Of a stretch of 64,000 nucleotides of DNA, positions 11,924-22,800 are shown piece by piece. The position numbers were made by a program, and so were the translations under genes. How positions within the stretch are numbered: position 1 is the stretch's first letter; each line of letters begins with the position of its first letter. The notes beneath the pieces are model-generated. The model was not told the origin of the DNA. It ran no database searches and saw nothing but the letters and a program-made list of their open reading frames with translations. The stretch covers positions 13,948,269-14,012,268 of the forward strand of contig OW203725.1 of the NCBI GenBank assembly GCA_934045075.1. The letters run 5' to 3'. The DNA comes from Yponomeuta sedellus. Taxonomy: Eukaryota; Arthropoda; Insecta; Lepidoptera; Yponomeutidae.

Positions 11924-12276
11924 AAGCGCTCGTGGCATAGTGGTTAAGCAACAAGAGGCGCGGTCAGGTGCTGGATGGAGACCGTCCTGTGACTACCACT
12001 AGTGGCATTAATTCCGAGCACTTACGTGCTTCGCAAGGCACGCTACGCCGTTGGTGCCGGCTGTCATGTTAAGGGTAGAAATTAAGTCATGTCACAGGCC
12101 TAATGGGCGGTTTGTAACTTCTGACAGTAAGGTACGCCACTATGTCACTATGGGGGCCAAGTCCCGGTTGGTGGAGACCAACCGGGACTTGGCCCCCATG
12201 GTGGAGTATCGCCTAACCTTCCTGCGATGCAGGAAGAGACCCGTGCCCCCGCAGTGGGGACATACAAAGGGTTGAT
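11924..12276 (+). repeat. SINE-like family B, copy 1
   Basis: Starts at the tRNA A-box-like end (GCGCTCGTGGCATAGTGGTT), followed by GCGCGGTCAGGTGC, and ends at GTGGGGACATACAAAGGGTT. Shared internal landmarks are CGTTGGTGCCGGCTGTCATG and CCTTCCTGCGATGCAGGAAG. No good B box is visible, so tRNA ancestry rests on the A box alone. A 46-bp region has been replaced by a perfect hairpin (12150-12199). Confidence 0.7.
12150..12199. repeat. perfect hairpin, 23-bp arms, 4-base loop, inside SINE B
   Basis: Arm ATGGGGGCCAAGTCCCGGTT+GGT at 12150-12172, loop GGAG, then its exact reverse complement at 12177-12199. Other family B copies have this word once (for example 48985-49015), so here it was copied in inverted orientation. 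Confidence 0.9.
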
Positions 12277-12349
12277 ATCGAAAGTGCATACAAAAACTCA
12301 CATTAAGTGTAGAGTTTTAAAAATGTTGAAAATCAAAGAAATCAAAAAT

Positions 12350-12715
12350 TAAAAACCTATTTAGAGGCTAAAAATTTCACCCATGCCGGGATTCGAACCC
12401 GCAACCTCTGGCTATCCGTGCCAGCGCTCTACCAATTGAGCCAATAGGCGACTCACGGCATCAGTGAAATTTCGAACCTCTTTACAATATTCTCTGTATT
12501 ACGTACAGTGGGTACAGTGATATCGTTCCGATGTTAAAACCTAACTGCAAAGTAGGTAGTCGGGGCTGTAAGTAATGCAATTTGCTTAAGTCCGATGTCG
12601 CTGCCTGTACGGGTTCGAATCCCGGCATGGGTGAAATTTTTAGCCTCTAAATAGGTTTTTAATTTGTTCCTTAGCACGGGTTAGTGCATTAAAAATAAAA
12701 ATAGTATAATCAAAG
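12350..12715. repeat. SINE family A, inverted composite (copy 3)
   Basis: The left half is a minus-oriented module (12380-12450). After CTGTATTACGTACAG at about 12495 the sequence switches to a plus-oriented copy starting at its tail (GTGGGTACAGTGATATCGTT), running through GTTCGAATCCCGGCATGGGT to the outer AGCACGGGTTAGTGCATTAA. The plus-oriented half lacks most of the tRNA module. The ends of the composite are therefore about 50-bp inverted repeats. Confidence 0.8.
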
Positions 12716-12993
12716 TAATCGCTAAGCAAACATTTAACATTGTGATTTGAACGTTTTTTTAATAAAAATGAAGGCAAATAGAAAAAGGCGAATAAATATA
12801 CACAGAAGTTTAATATATTTTAGGTGTCACTCGCGTGACGTTATAGTTAGTTTCAAATTTGTATGGAGCACTTATTAGAAATTTTACCTACCAATGAGCA
12901 TGTTAGACTAAGTATTATTTGTGGAGAATCAGGCTTTGTTTCATTTAAAATGTCCTCTCGAAAGAGAACAAAAAAAGGGCAAGTATGTAGTAT

Positions 12994-13611
12994 ACAGTAA
13001 ATCCGCTATTTGACTCTCTTTACAAGTAAGTCTTAAACGGTAAATAACTCTTCCATTAGACCAAAAAATATTTTAGTGTATTTTTTGAGGACCTAAAAGC
13101 AATATAAAAATATATTTTAAAACTTTATTTTCTTAAACAGCCAAAAACGCGGTCAGCCATTTTTGTCTATGGTTTGAAGTCCAAAAAATTGTTCGAGAAT
13201 GAAAAAACACGTCAATAAAGACCCCCGGGAAGTTGTGGATTCGTGCACCCAGTGAAATTAACATTCGAAAAACTTGGCAAAATAGACCCCGACTCTTTAT
13301 CAATTGAAACTCGGGTGTATTTATGTGATGATCACTTTGAAGTAATTCCTATAATAATTAATGTTCACTGGCTCTGGCTGAAAGATGTTTGTTTACATAC
13401 TTTAGATGGTTTCAATATGGCGGATAGCGTTTTCGCCGTTACGAATTAAACGAGGAAAAAAATTTTTTACTTTGCAAATTTTGCAGCCATCCTGCATACT
13501 TACTTAGCAAAATCAATATATTTCGGTTTCTTACGTTAAATACTATAGGACATATTCATTTATCGCGTCACATTTGATACGTGTCAAATAGCGGATTTTA
13601 ACGGGAAAACG
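12994..13611. mobile_element. candidate P-element-like DNA transposon (non-autonomous)
   Basis: AAATCCGCTATTTGAC (12999-13014) is exactly inverted at 13583-13598. Outside these lies the 8-bp direct repeat TGTAGTAT (12986-12993 and 13612-13619); P elements make 8-bp target duplications. The interior encodes a broken THAP domain (see 13140-13449), the DNA-binding domain of P transposases. The inverted repeats sit 5 bases from one putative end and 13 from the other, so the exact ends are uncertain. About 620 bp is far too short for a full transposase. Confidence 0.5.
13140..13449 (+). pseudogene. decayed THAP domain
   Basis: Read across frames, the plus strand gives VYGLKSKKLFE, then NKDP, then KLWIRA, then KIDPDSLSIETRVYLCDDHFE. 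These correspond to the THAP pattern CxxC...FP.dP..r..W..a...N and (V/I)C(x)2HF. At least two frame changes (around 13170-13235) and a TAA at about 13215 separate the parts. The continuous frame 13243-13449 begins at a GTG codon. Downstream of DDHFE the frame does not resemble a transposase. It lies between the inverted repeats of the 12994-13611 element. Confidence 0.5.
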
Positions 13612-13619
13612 TGTAGTAT

Positions 13620-14511
13620 GAGAGAATTGTATATAACTTTGCGAAGAAAGAACTTTCATGATGGAGTAAGTTTAGAATCTCCTTCGCAAAGTGTCGGTGA
13701 AATGGCAAACGCCCGGTCGTGTCGTGATCGACTCGGTTCTCGTGCTGTGCTCTCTTTACCAAAGTTCATAGGGTGACCATGCGATTTTTGCCGAATCAAG
13801 TTTCTTAGTTTATACTTCTTCTCAAGTTGGAAATAAAGAACATTATTTGGGGGTTAAAAATGCGTTATCAATCTGTCACGACAAAGGGATTCTTGGCTAC
13901 CATTTTTTTTAAATGGCCAGTAAACTATCTTTATGACTAATGACTAGAGGTACTTAGATTTATACATGCTACAAGTTTAACCTGGATGTGATAGCCCAAT
14001 AGTAGACGGGAATGATGGGTACCATGCTGTATGACAAACGCCAACCGATGAGTGATTGTGTCCGTCCCGTCCGTCGCTCCGCACTGGTTCGCTTTGTGCT
14101 CTCAAATAATCCGTCGTGTCGTGATCTTCTAACGGTGCAGTCCACCGGGCTATTGAGATCGCTCTCAGTAATAGGCACAATTTTTCAAGCTTTCACATAC
14201 ATAAGCCTCCGCTAATACCTGTTGAGCCAAAAATCACTCCCAATGATAAATGTCAAGCAATGAATGTTTATTAAATCACTTGTTTGGCTGTAATGTAACT
14301 AATAGCGTTTGTGGTAAGCTTACAAAACACCTACACTACATAGGTACACAGTACATCACTAATAATTTAGAAAGCTCTTGCTATTGTTGGATCAGAAGAG
14401 ACATCAGCAGAATATCTGTATTGAACAGCTGTTCCAAGAATAAATCCGTTTGATGGTGCTATATTTTCTATATGAATAAAAATGTATGTGTGAATATGAA
14501 AAAATATGTGT
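13620..14511. other. non-coding, nothing recognised
   Basis: Short mutually overlapping frames at 13969-14215 on both strands have no recognisable domain. Confidence 0.5.
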
Positions 14512-14742
14512 GGTTTAAAAACCTATTTAGAGGCTAAAAATTTCACCCATGCCGGGATTCGAACCCGCAACCTCTGGCTATCCGTACCAGCGCTCTACCA
14601 ATTGAGCCAATGGGCGACTCACGGCATCAGTGAAATTTCGAACCTCTTTACAATATTCTCTGTATTACGTACGTAGTGTTTTTTTTTTTTTAAATTTGTT
14701 CCTTAGCACGGGTTAGTGCATTAAAAATAAAAATAGTGTAAT
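14512..14742. repeat. SINE family A, inverted composite with deletion (copy 4)
   Basis: The minus-oriented tRNA-like module (14546-14614) runs to TCTGTATTACGTACG. A T-run (14679-14690) then joins it to the plus-oriented outer end (TTCCTTAGCACGGGTTAGTG). The join partner and wording match copy 3, so both may derive from one inverted master, with the centre lost here. Confidence 0.75.
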
Positions 14743-16440
14743 ATGTGTGGTGTGACTATTTCCTTTTTTGTAATATTTTTGTGTCCTTCGTTTGTGTGGG
14801 AATAGTGCAGTCGTCACGGTGATTGCAAGAAATTGTTAGCGCAAGGCATTGTGATACTTTTTAGTTTTCTACGGAGCCCTCTAAAGTATGTACCGTGCAT
14901 GTGAGCATATGCGTGACTTTTCGCGCTGAAGCTAACTTGAAACGAGTTAAATCTCAGGTCTCACCTGCAGGGCCAGCCACCTGTTAACTGCAAAACTCGG
15001 TAATACAAAAAAGAAAAGGAGCGAGCGCCAGCCAGTGCAAAAAACAAGAATTCAAGACGACACGTTTGGAAAATAAAAAAAGTTCTCGCCCACCAGATGG
15101 TCGCTTGCTGTTTGCGCCGAGAAACCCGCTCCGAGCAGGTTGTGACTTACCTCGCATAGGTACTCATTTGCGCTTTTGAATGTCGACCAAATTGGATTAC
15201 AAATCCGACTAAGCACTGATTATGAAAGTGAAAACTTGGGATTTTCAATAGATTACCTTATTAATTCTCCCTTTATTCAAACTCATTAATATGTTAGTGT
15301 TTTATAGAGACTATGTGCTCTTGTTAGAAGTCATCATCAACGTATGACAAACCGTATAATAAACGCCCGTAAACGACAAAGATTTGAAAATTGTAATACA
15401 TATTTATATTTTCAAAGTTTAGATACTCCACACATCCTCATATTTAGAACCTTATCACACCTTTAAATGTTGGAGAATTCGTTCCAACTGTGTTCGTTTA
15501 GCGTGGGCTCGCAGAAATTAATTGGCCATATGTTTTCGTTGCGTTCATCATTAAACAGACTCATATAAAAGATCAGGCCCCATATGGTGCAATATTTTTT
15601 ATGTGCGCAAAAACATGTTGGAATTGTAAACCGAAAAAACAATCAAATAACAAGCGGATCAAAAAAATCGGACGTACGAACCTGTTTTAATTTTAAATTA
15701 TGTGTCAAGTCATCTCATCACCTTAGTTCCTGTGTCTTCCTTTATGTTTTTAAACTGTTTATAAATTAGAACGAGGGCTTCACGCGGCGCGCAACAGGAA
15801 GGGTCTCAATCGTATTCAGAGTGACGTTTTTATAATGCATCCAAAATTATTTAACACTTATGTTGATTTACAGCGGCACCTAACGCTTGGTAGCCATAAA
15901 CTTTATGAGGACGCGACGCCCGCTTCGGCTTAAGTACCTACCTGACGCTGCTTCATCTTCGTCATATTACCTCCCTCAGTAATAGAGAAATATAAACTAT
16001 TTATGTTTTGTATTTCATTAAATAGTTTGTGTCGACGGTTCTATGACTTATAGGAGCGGAAGAGTCAAACGATGATAATGTTAAATTGTGCCGGTGATCG
16101 GTAATATCTCCCGAAGAGAGGAGCGTCGCGCTGAGATCATGCTGTGAGTATTAATTGCTTTAGCAATAGTCGGGAAGGAGTCCGCCTCCGCAATTAGTTC
16201 CCAGCTTACTAATGCTCGTGTAACTTATTGCCGATGATAGCAGTTGTCTCGCGTCGCTCATTAATGGATAGTTTCCATTACTAATCTACTTAAGACAACA
16301 CTTCACAACGTAACGCTAGGCACTCATTTGTATATTGTACTCAGCGATTTGATTGATCGCTTGTTCGTTCGGTCAAACAATAAATAACCTTATTGATACA
16401 TTCAAGTGTTTGCTCAAACACTTGTTAACATATTAGACTA
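14743..16440. other. 1.7 kb non-coding, nothing recognised
   Basis: No protein-like frame, RNA gene or repeat family recognised. Confidence 0.5.
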
Positions 16441-16575
16441 GGGGCCAATTCCTGAATTGAGAATTTCGCTAAGTGAATAGTTATTAGTAGTGCTGTCTTT
16501 TCGAATTTCTCAGAAAAGAGCGTGACAGAGCGTTACTTAAGTATTTATTTAGTGGATTCTCATTTGAAAAACCGG
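16441..16575. mobile_element. MITE family J, copy 1 (eroded)
   Basis: GGGGCCAATTCCTGAATTGA opens it, followed by GAATTTCGCTAAGTGAATAG and AGTGCTGTCTTTTCGAAT. The right side GTATTTATTTAGTGGATTCT inverts the left. It is clearly homologous to 58651-58788 along its whole length, but its right terminus is mutated (ACCGGTAC). Confidence 0.75.
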
Positions 16576-16939
16576 TACAAATGTGATGGTGAATATACCT
16601 ACCTACATTTCAGATAGTAAAGTTCATCGTTTACCCATTGCTTTTGCCGGGGCCCGTGGCTGATAATAGTGTAGCGCCAGAAGGGCTGTAGATTATAATC
16701 GGTGTTTTTGTGAATGCAGTTAAGTGTTAATCAGTGACAGCTGTTAAGGCAATCGCATATTATTTTTTGGGTGGATGGTCTGTTCTGGTCACTGCTCGCT
16801 ACATGTTCCTCTCTTGTCTCTACGATACGTCGCACAGGTGGGCAGTATGCGCTACCTGAGTGCGCGACGTATTCCGATAGATGCAGTTCTTGTTGGACGT
16901 AATAAACAATAATACATAATAATATTTATAGGTTTAAGG

Positions 16940-17310
16940 ATATCAATTCTTGTATGTCCCCACTGCAGGAGCACGGGTATCTTCCTGCATTGCAGGAAGG
17001 ATAGGCCATTCACTACCGCGGGAGCCAAGTCCTGGTTGGTGGAGGGCTGTAAGACAGTGGCGGGCCTTACTGTCAGAAGTTATCAAGCCGACTATAAGGC
17101 CTCTGACATGGCTTAACGACTGCCATTACATGACAGCCGGCACCAACGGCTTAACGTGCCTTGCGAAGCACGAAAGCGAAGAACGACACCACTAGCGGTA
17201 GTCACGGGAAGGTCACCCATCCTGCACCTGACCGCGCCTGTTGTTGCTTAGTTCAAGTTATTGATTCCAATTACTCGGTTAGCCTAGGCCACGAGCGCTT
17301 CGTTTATTTA
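16940..17310 (-). repeat. SINE-like family B, copy 2
   Basis: Nearly full-length minus-oriented copy. TTGTATGTCCCCACTGCAGG is the conserved end, CATGACAGCCGGCACCAACG is mid-element, and CACGAGCGCTTCG near 17295 is the A-box end. Confidence 0.75.
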
Positions 17311-17429
17311 TTCAGTATAAAAACCTTTAACACTATTCGCCGAGCTGTAAAGCAGTTAGTTGGCGAAGCGCTCTACTCGTATTAAACTTATATTAAACCT
17401 TATTGTTGTATAACACTATTATATTATTA
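17311..17429. other. short spacer
   Basis: Nothing recognised between the two repeats. Confidence 0.4.
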
Positions 17430-17610
17430 TCTGCAGGGTACAGGCCTTCTCGCAGAGGACTCACCCTCCCTGGGCTCAATTACCACGCGTGCCCACCGCG
17501 GATTGGTAATTTCAAGCGTTAAGGAAAGTGATAGCTAAGACTCTCAGGTTTCCTCACGATGTTTATATTCACAGTTAGTGAGTGGTATTGCTACTATAAC
17601 TTCATGATTG
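17430..17610 (-). repeat. SINE family D/E tail, copy
   Basis: In minus sense: the repeat's GTGAATATAAACATCGTGAG (module normally GGTGAAGGAAAACATCGTGA), then CGCGTGGTAATTGAGCC and the tail AGAAGGCCTGTACCCTGC. Same order as at 28915-29065 and 50145-50345. Confidence 0.65.
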
Positions 17611-17630
17611 TAAAAACAACGTTTGTAAAG

Positions 17631-17685
17631 GCGAATTTCATAAAATAACTAGCTGGCCCCGAGCTAGTTATTTTATGAAATTCGC
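17631..17685. repeat. perfect palindrome, 24-bp arms, 7-base loop
   Basis: GCGAATTTCATAAAATAACT+AGCT (17631-17654) is exactly inverted at 17662-17685 around GGCCCCG. It ends 7 bases before the tRNA-like head of SINE family C, copy 1. Too perfect for a typical microRNA precursor, and no known mature microRNA is recognised. Confidence 0.9.
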
Positions 17686-17691
17686 GTTTAC

Positions 17692-17910
17692 TGCCTCTTT
17701 GGTCTAGCGGTATCACGCCTGAGTACCATGCCGTAGGTCATGAGTTCGATTCCCACTGGGCTTTTTTTGCTTTTTTTTTTTATTCCCACTGCACATTTGT
17801 ACAAATAGTCTCAGTCTAAGTGTATTTGTTTATAATGTCCTTGCCTAGTTACCATAGCTTATTGTGTCCTTGTTTGGAACCAAGACAAGTGATTGTGTTG
17901 TGTGAAAGTT
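17692..17910 (+). repeat. SINE family C, copy 1
   Basis: tRNA-like head: A box TGGTCTAGCGG and B box GAGTTCGATTCCC (near 17740-17755), then a T-run. The body follows with CCTAGTTACCATAGCTTATT and GGAACCAAGACAAGTGATTG. The same body is at 32470-32595 and the same head plus body at 36160-36355. Confidence 0.75.
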
Positions 17911-20424
17911 AATTATTTATTTACCTTTGCTTAATTTCTATTCTTAGATTGATTTTTAAAGAAAATAAATTGAGTAGCACGATATTAATCAGGAGCAGAA
18001 ACTTGTGCGAGTAGGCCTTCGCGGAGGTAGTATTGAGCAACACCTGTGCCCGCATGCCCGCGTCCTTACCGACATAGCGATCACACCCGCTCGTCCCAAG
18101 CACTACAATTGACGCTTTTATGGGAGATTTAATTTAGTGAACAGCATTAATTCATACATACGACATACCGGATCGCTATGAAACTTTGCCAATGTGATTA
18201 GTGAACACAAATCAATGTTTTATCGTGTTTGCAACTAAGAATGAAAAAAAATATAAAATAAATTATAGCCTGATAAAAAATTTCATAGAAACTTTGTAGT
18301 TGTAGTTAGACATCAGAATGAAAATCTTTATTTATTTAAAGAATACATTGATATAGCACTCGACTCTTTGAGAGGAATATGAGGAAGAGTAGCAAGACAC
18401 TCGAGTCTCAAGAGCCCTTCACAACAGTGCATGCGTGCTACCTATCTTGCGCGCGCACATAATAACAATGTCAACAAAAGTATTTTCTTTGACACATTCA
18501 TGGGTCTTTTGATATTTTTCTGACTTTATCCTGATACAACAGCCAAGTACGAGTCGTCGTTGTGGTCCTAAGTTACATACAGACGTAAATTTTTAAGCGA
18601 TAAAACTACCGGAAGATTTTTAATTATTTCTCGTTGGAAAACTAAACATTATTTTATTGTTTACAGGAAATAATTAAACCCGTTGAGTGATGTCCTTGAA
18701 ATTACTCAAGAGATCCTTATTTGTCCAATCTGAACGCAAAAAATTCAATCGGTTAAGCAAATCTAACTTGTACTGTCAACGGTAAAGTGTGTTTCTCTAA
18801 AATCTTCAGTCTGGTCCAGTTTCCAGCGGGATGGTACCGTCAACAAGTACAGTTTGATATTTATTGCGGTTTTCATTAGTGCAGCGTGAGGGGTGTTATA
18901 AAGTTTCGCGATGAAGACGTTCCGTTTGTCTGGAGGCTAGCCGGCGGCAAAAGATGGCAGCCGAGACAACGGGCTCATCCCGTCAGAACAAAAGCTGAGT
19001 AGTACAGCTACCTGGTTATATTCAATAGACTGTATCTATCTATAGATCGATATATACGTGGGTATTTTCTGTGGATTCATGTAGATATTGCTCACAGCGT
19101 TTTTCAATGACCTGAATTTGTTCTTAGAACGGAACGTAACGCAATACTAGTCATTTTAGTAAGAGCTAATTTACTGAATATCTTTATTATAAATTCACGG
19201 GTTTAATTCAGAGACTTAAAAATTCCCATGTACCCCATTCCATTAATTAATCAGTTGGGAATACACTTGTCAGGCACGACGCTATACTCCAGCGAGGGGC
19301 TCGTCGGATCTTATCGCGTTTATCTGCGATATTCATTGCGCCCGCGTCGAAAGCTGCGTCCATCCGGGTGACTTGCGCTGCGCGTGCATTGGATGGCATG
19401 AAACCCGTGCGGTTGATTGATTACCGCGTAATGGACATTGACGCGCAACGGTGATCGCTCCCGAAAAGACATCGCGACAAATGCCGCGGTTTCATCGTCG
19501 TAAGTCATAAGTGTACGTTTTTGGAATCCTTAGAGCGCTGGCGATCTGCGGGTAGCGGGGAGAGCAACAGTACAGAACCTTTTTGAGAGCTCGTGCAAGC
19601 AGTGAGACGTGAATACTCAACAGTTAGACCTAAATGAAGCATATAATTCAAAATGTTCACTTACTCATGGATTTTATTATGATGTTGCCTACAATATTAT
19701 AATGTTTTTATTATATATGTTGTATTTCAGCTTTATCTGACCATACCGTCGGCACTGCGAGATTGTACCGAATTACCAATTACCAAAATTTCACGCTCTT
19801 ATCGACCTATAACGGTGATGTAATGAGTTTTAAAAAGCCTTTTTGACTGCGAGGAATTTAAAATCTCTGCAAACAGGACGGATCTTAATCTGGAGATGGA
19901 CGGACAGTAATTCATACGAGATGAAATCTTCTCAGAAACGATCACGTGACTGACTTTATACGTGATTTATCGTCCTTTCTCTGGAAATCTGAAAATTGGA
20001 TTACGTTTCGTGTTGCAGCTAAAGTGCTACACCGAACTCGAGTCACTTTGTGGCATTTTAAATTTCGGACACGTATCGTCGCGACATAATTAAGAAAAAA
20101 AGTCTCGCGATTTTTGATGCGGCTAATGCGTTGTCGCCGTGCGGTATGTTATTAAGAGTAATGACGGGTGATAAACCTGTAAATTGCTGGTGCGTGAGGT
20201 CGAGGCTCTCATCCTGCGCGCGAGTGCGGCTCCCGGTGGCGATTGCGCGCTGCCACCGATTGACGGCCATTAACATATAAACTTCAAAGTTTAATTGGTA
20301 CCTAAAGGTTACAGTGTTATTCATAAAACTGCGATTCCTCTTAAACACGGTCTTAGTTATAAAAACACAATTCCTCTAAAACACTGTGGTTGTGGTCTAA
20401 ATATAATCTTTCCCTTCGATATCA
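17911..20424. other. 2.5 kb non-coding, nothing recognised
   Basis: No recognisable gene. GC-richer stretches lie at 18000-18090 and 19330-19500. The minus-strand frame 20058-20348 has no known domain. Confidence 0.5.
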
Positions 20425-20665
20425 ACCCTTGTTTGTCCCCACTGCTGGAGAACGGGTCTCTTCCTGCATCGCACGAAGGTTAGGCCATACTCCACCACGG
20501 GGGCCAGATCCGGGTTGGTGGAGGATTGTAAGACAGTGGCTAGCCTTACAGTTAGAAGTTATCAAGCCGCCCATAAGGCCTCTGATATGGCTTAACGACT
20601 GCCATTACATGACAGCCGGCACCAACGGCTTAACCTGCCTTGCGAAGCACGCACGCACGCATTCA
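20425..20665 (-). repeat. SINE-like family B, copy 3 (5'-truncated)
   Basis: Starts at the conserved end (GTTTGTCCCCACTGCTGGAG) and covers CATGACAGCCGGCACCAACG, but stops in GCACGCACGCACGC before the A-box end. Confidence 0.75.
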
Positions 20666-20814
20666 GATTGAATAAATGAATTTATTTATTCTACTGACTA
20701 TTTAAATGATAAGGAATTCTGCAAATAACTTTCAGCCACTTTATCAATGTACGACAGTCTTTGATTGCTACTTCTTATTTGTTTATAGACAAATTTAATC
20801 TAGTGTTGGGTGTT

Positions 20815-21030
20815 AGGTTAGAAATTATCAAGCCGCCCATAAGGCCTCTGACATGGCTTAACGACTGCCATTACATGACAGCCGGCACCAACGGTTTAAG
20901 GTGCTTTGCGAAGCACGGAAGCTCTCGAAAAAATACCACTGGCAGTAGTCGCGGGACGGTAACCCATCCTGCACCTGACCGCGCCTGTTGTTGCTTAACT
21001 GAAGTGATAGATTCCAATCACACGGTTTGA
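20815..21030 (-). repeat. SINE-like family B, copy 4
   Basis: Lacks the conserved GGGGACATAC end (begins mid-element at AAATTATCAAGCCGCCCATA) and runs to the A-box end, which is expanded in the adjoining 20-bp tandem repeat. Confidence 0.75.
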
Positions 21031-21090
21031 CTAGGCTACGAGCGCTTCTACTAGGCCACGACCGCTTCTGCTAGGCCACGGGCGCTTCTA
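21031..21090. repeat. 3 x 20-bp tandem repeat of the SINE B A-box end
   Basis: CTAGGCTACGAGCGCTTCTA, CTAGGCCACGACCGCTTCTG and CTAGGCCACGGGCGCTTCTA follow each other without spacer. In minus sense each contains CGNGGCCTAG, the start of the A-box-like word, so the promoter end of copy 4 has been triplicated. Confidence 0.85.
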
Positions 21091-22067
21091 TATATTCGCG
21101 CGTATCTTTCCCTTCACCACAGACTATTTAAACTGGGGAGTGTCTTAAAAAACCGTATATCTATAAATAATATTTTGAATAATTCGTATATTCTTTTTTC
21201 AGGCTCTGCAATAAAGTGTTCGCTATCTATCTAACTATTCATCTTACAATGTTGTGCATTAATTTTACATTGTTTTTTTATATTTGTCAAGTGCCTGTTG
21301 AAATAAATCATATAAAAACACTCCCTAATTACTACTTTTTTACAATAAAAGAGAAATACTATTGTAATTGCCGCTTAAGAGTGTTTTGAGAATTGTGTTC
21401 TTACAATAACACTGTTACACCAGTTTATGCGAAAAAGTTTATGGTAGCTAAGTAAAATTATAAATAACTTGTAGCGTGATGCCGTTAGCCATTGTCATCA
21501 GTAACACCCGTTCGTGTCGTTTGTCCCAAGTACCGAACGCCCCTATGTCCGTTCGGTCGTAGCAACAAGTGGCAGCAAGTACGCGATTAGAATAGGCAAG
21601 TAGCGTAACTACGTGGCGTGGGGATGTGCACGTAACGGCGCGTGACCCGCACCTGTCGGCGCGCGTGCCAACCGCCGCCCCGAGTCGACCGTGTCCGCAC
21701 CCTGCCGCCGAAGCCATCGACTGCTTCGTGACACTGAAACAATTGCTCAAGTGTAAACAGGGGTGTACAAGACCTTAATTACTATTCGCTAAAGGCATTC
21801 GCGCACCTTTCCACACTGATTGAATCGCGCAATTGCTCACCTGCACTCGGTCCGCTCTGCATCACGAGAATTCGGAATTTGGAGATTTGCAAGGCACTCA
21901 AAGACGTCGGTGAGGTCGATCCGTTTGATGCGAGAAGATGTGCGTTCTTCCTTGAAATCCCACAGAATACTGTGAAGTGAAGTGAAGTCCGTCGATATAC
22001 AGCCGAAAATCTATGATAAGAAAGAACTAAACTCAAATAAATGGTTTAATGATCATAATAACATCTA
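21091..22067. other. non-coding with a CpG-rich patch
   Basis: The patch at 21600-21710 is GC- and CpG-rich. The 100-codon minus-strand frame across it (21448-21750) has no known domain. Confidence 0.45.
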
Positions 22068-22118
22068 CATACAGGCACATGCATTGCAGAAGCAATGTGC
22101 CATGCATGTGCCTGTATG
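22068..22118. repeat. palindrome, 17-bp perfect arms
   Basis: CATACAGGCACATGCAT (22068-22084) is exactly inverted at 22102-22118. A smaller hairpin CATTGC-AGAA-GCAATG sits in the centre. The plus-strand sequence just downstream weakly resembles a LINE C-terminal Cys/His knuckle (ETATSHLFLHC). Confidence 0.85.
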
Positions 22119-22254
22119 GACCAGAAGGTCCCACACTAAGATTCCCTGTCTCGTGGGAACCAGAAACAGCGACATCACATTTATTTCTACATTGTTGCTA
22201 CGAACGCATTTTTTTTTATATTTACTATAATAATAATAATAATATTGGCCTTTT

Positions 22255-22352
22255 TGCATCTACTTAATGAGATGATTTATACAGCGTCCAGTGGCATCTT
22301 CACCCACACTAGATGGGTGAAGGGACCACTCCGACGCTGCAGTGCCTGGGTC
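22255..22352 (-). repeat. dispersed repeat family L, copy 1
   Basis: In minus sense: CCCAGGCACTGCAGCGTCGG, then GGTCCCTTCACCCATC and ATAAATCATCTCATTAAGTA with GATGCAAA. The same order occurs on the plus strand at 36568-36665. Confidence 0.65.
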
Positions 22353-22371
22353 ATGTTTTTATAGATGGTGT

Positions 22372-22650
22372 CAGCGGTGGTAGCTCAGTGGGTAGAACCA
22401 TAGACTGGCAAGCGAGAGCCCCAGGTTCGATCCCGAGTGCGGGCATGTACCAATGACTTTGTTTAATTTCAAAGTTACGTACATTTGCGAATTTGCAGTC
22501 GCAATACCACACGCTAACGGTGAAGGAAAACATCGTGAGGAAACCCGCGGCTTGGTTGGCTCCGCACGTATTGCCTAGTCTTTCCTGTGGGCTAGGCCGA
22601 CTAAGCTGTCAGGATGGTATAGGTGCTGGGCAAGCCTACACCATCTATAT
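22372..22650 (+). repeat. SINE family D/E, copy with intact tRNA-like head
   Basis: Head A box GGTAGCTCAGTGGGTAGA and B box GGTTCGATCCC (near 22420-22435). Next come TTTCAAAGTTACGTACATTT and the family module ACGGTGAAGGAAAACATCGT. A CTTTCCTGTGGGCTAGGCC stretch closes it. Related heads lie at 48152, 63716, and in minus sense at 45320 and 46630. Confidence 0.75.
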
Positions 22651-22721
22651 TTACTATGTTATGGAAATTCTTAAGCTGACTTATCTTTCCGGGCCCCCAA
22701 TAAGCCATACTTCTTGTTTGC

Positions 22722-22800
22722 ATAGATAAAAAGACAGAGAACACTGTATTGTACAACCAGAAAAGAACTACAAAATATAATTTATCATGTATATTGCCAC
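22722..22800 (-). mobile_element. CR1-like LINE 3' end, short fragment
   Basis: GACAGAGAACACTGTATTGTAC resembles AGAGAACACTTTATTGTAC at 9836 and AGAGAACACTTTGCTGTGC at 61288. A B-box-like word (GGATTCGAACCCCGG) follows at 22853 and may belong to another SINE remnant. Confidence 0.5.

Noticed and set aside
17631..17685. microRNA precursor
   Set aside because: Arms are completely paired and short, the loop is 7 bases, and no known insect mature microRNA sequence is recognised in it. The same argument was applied to the other palindromes.
22110..22210. LINE C-terminal zinc knuckle (ETATSHLFLHC)
   Set aside because: Suggestive wording, but only one Cys/His cluster and no flanking LINE motif. 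Noted under the 22068 palindrome and not called.
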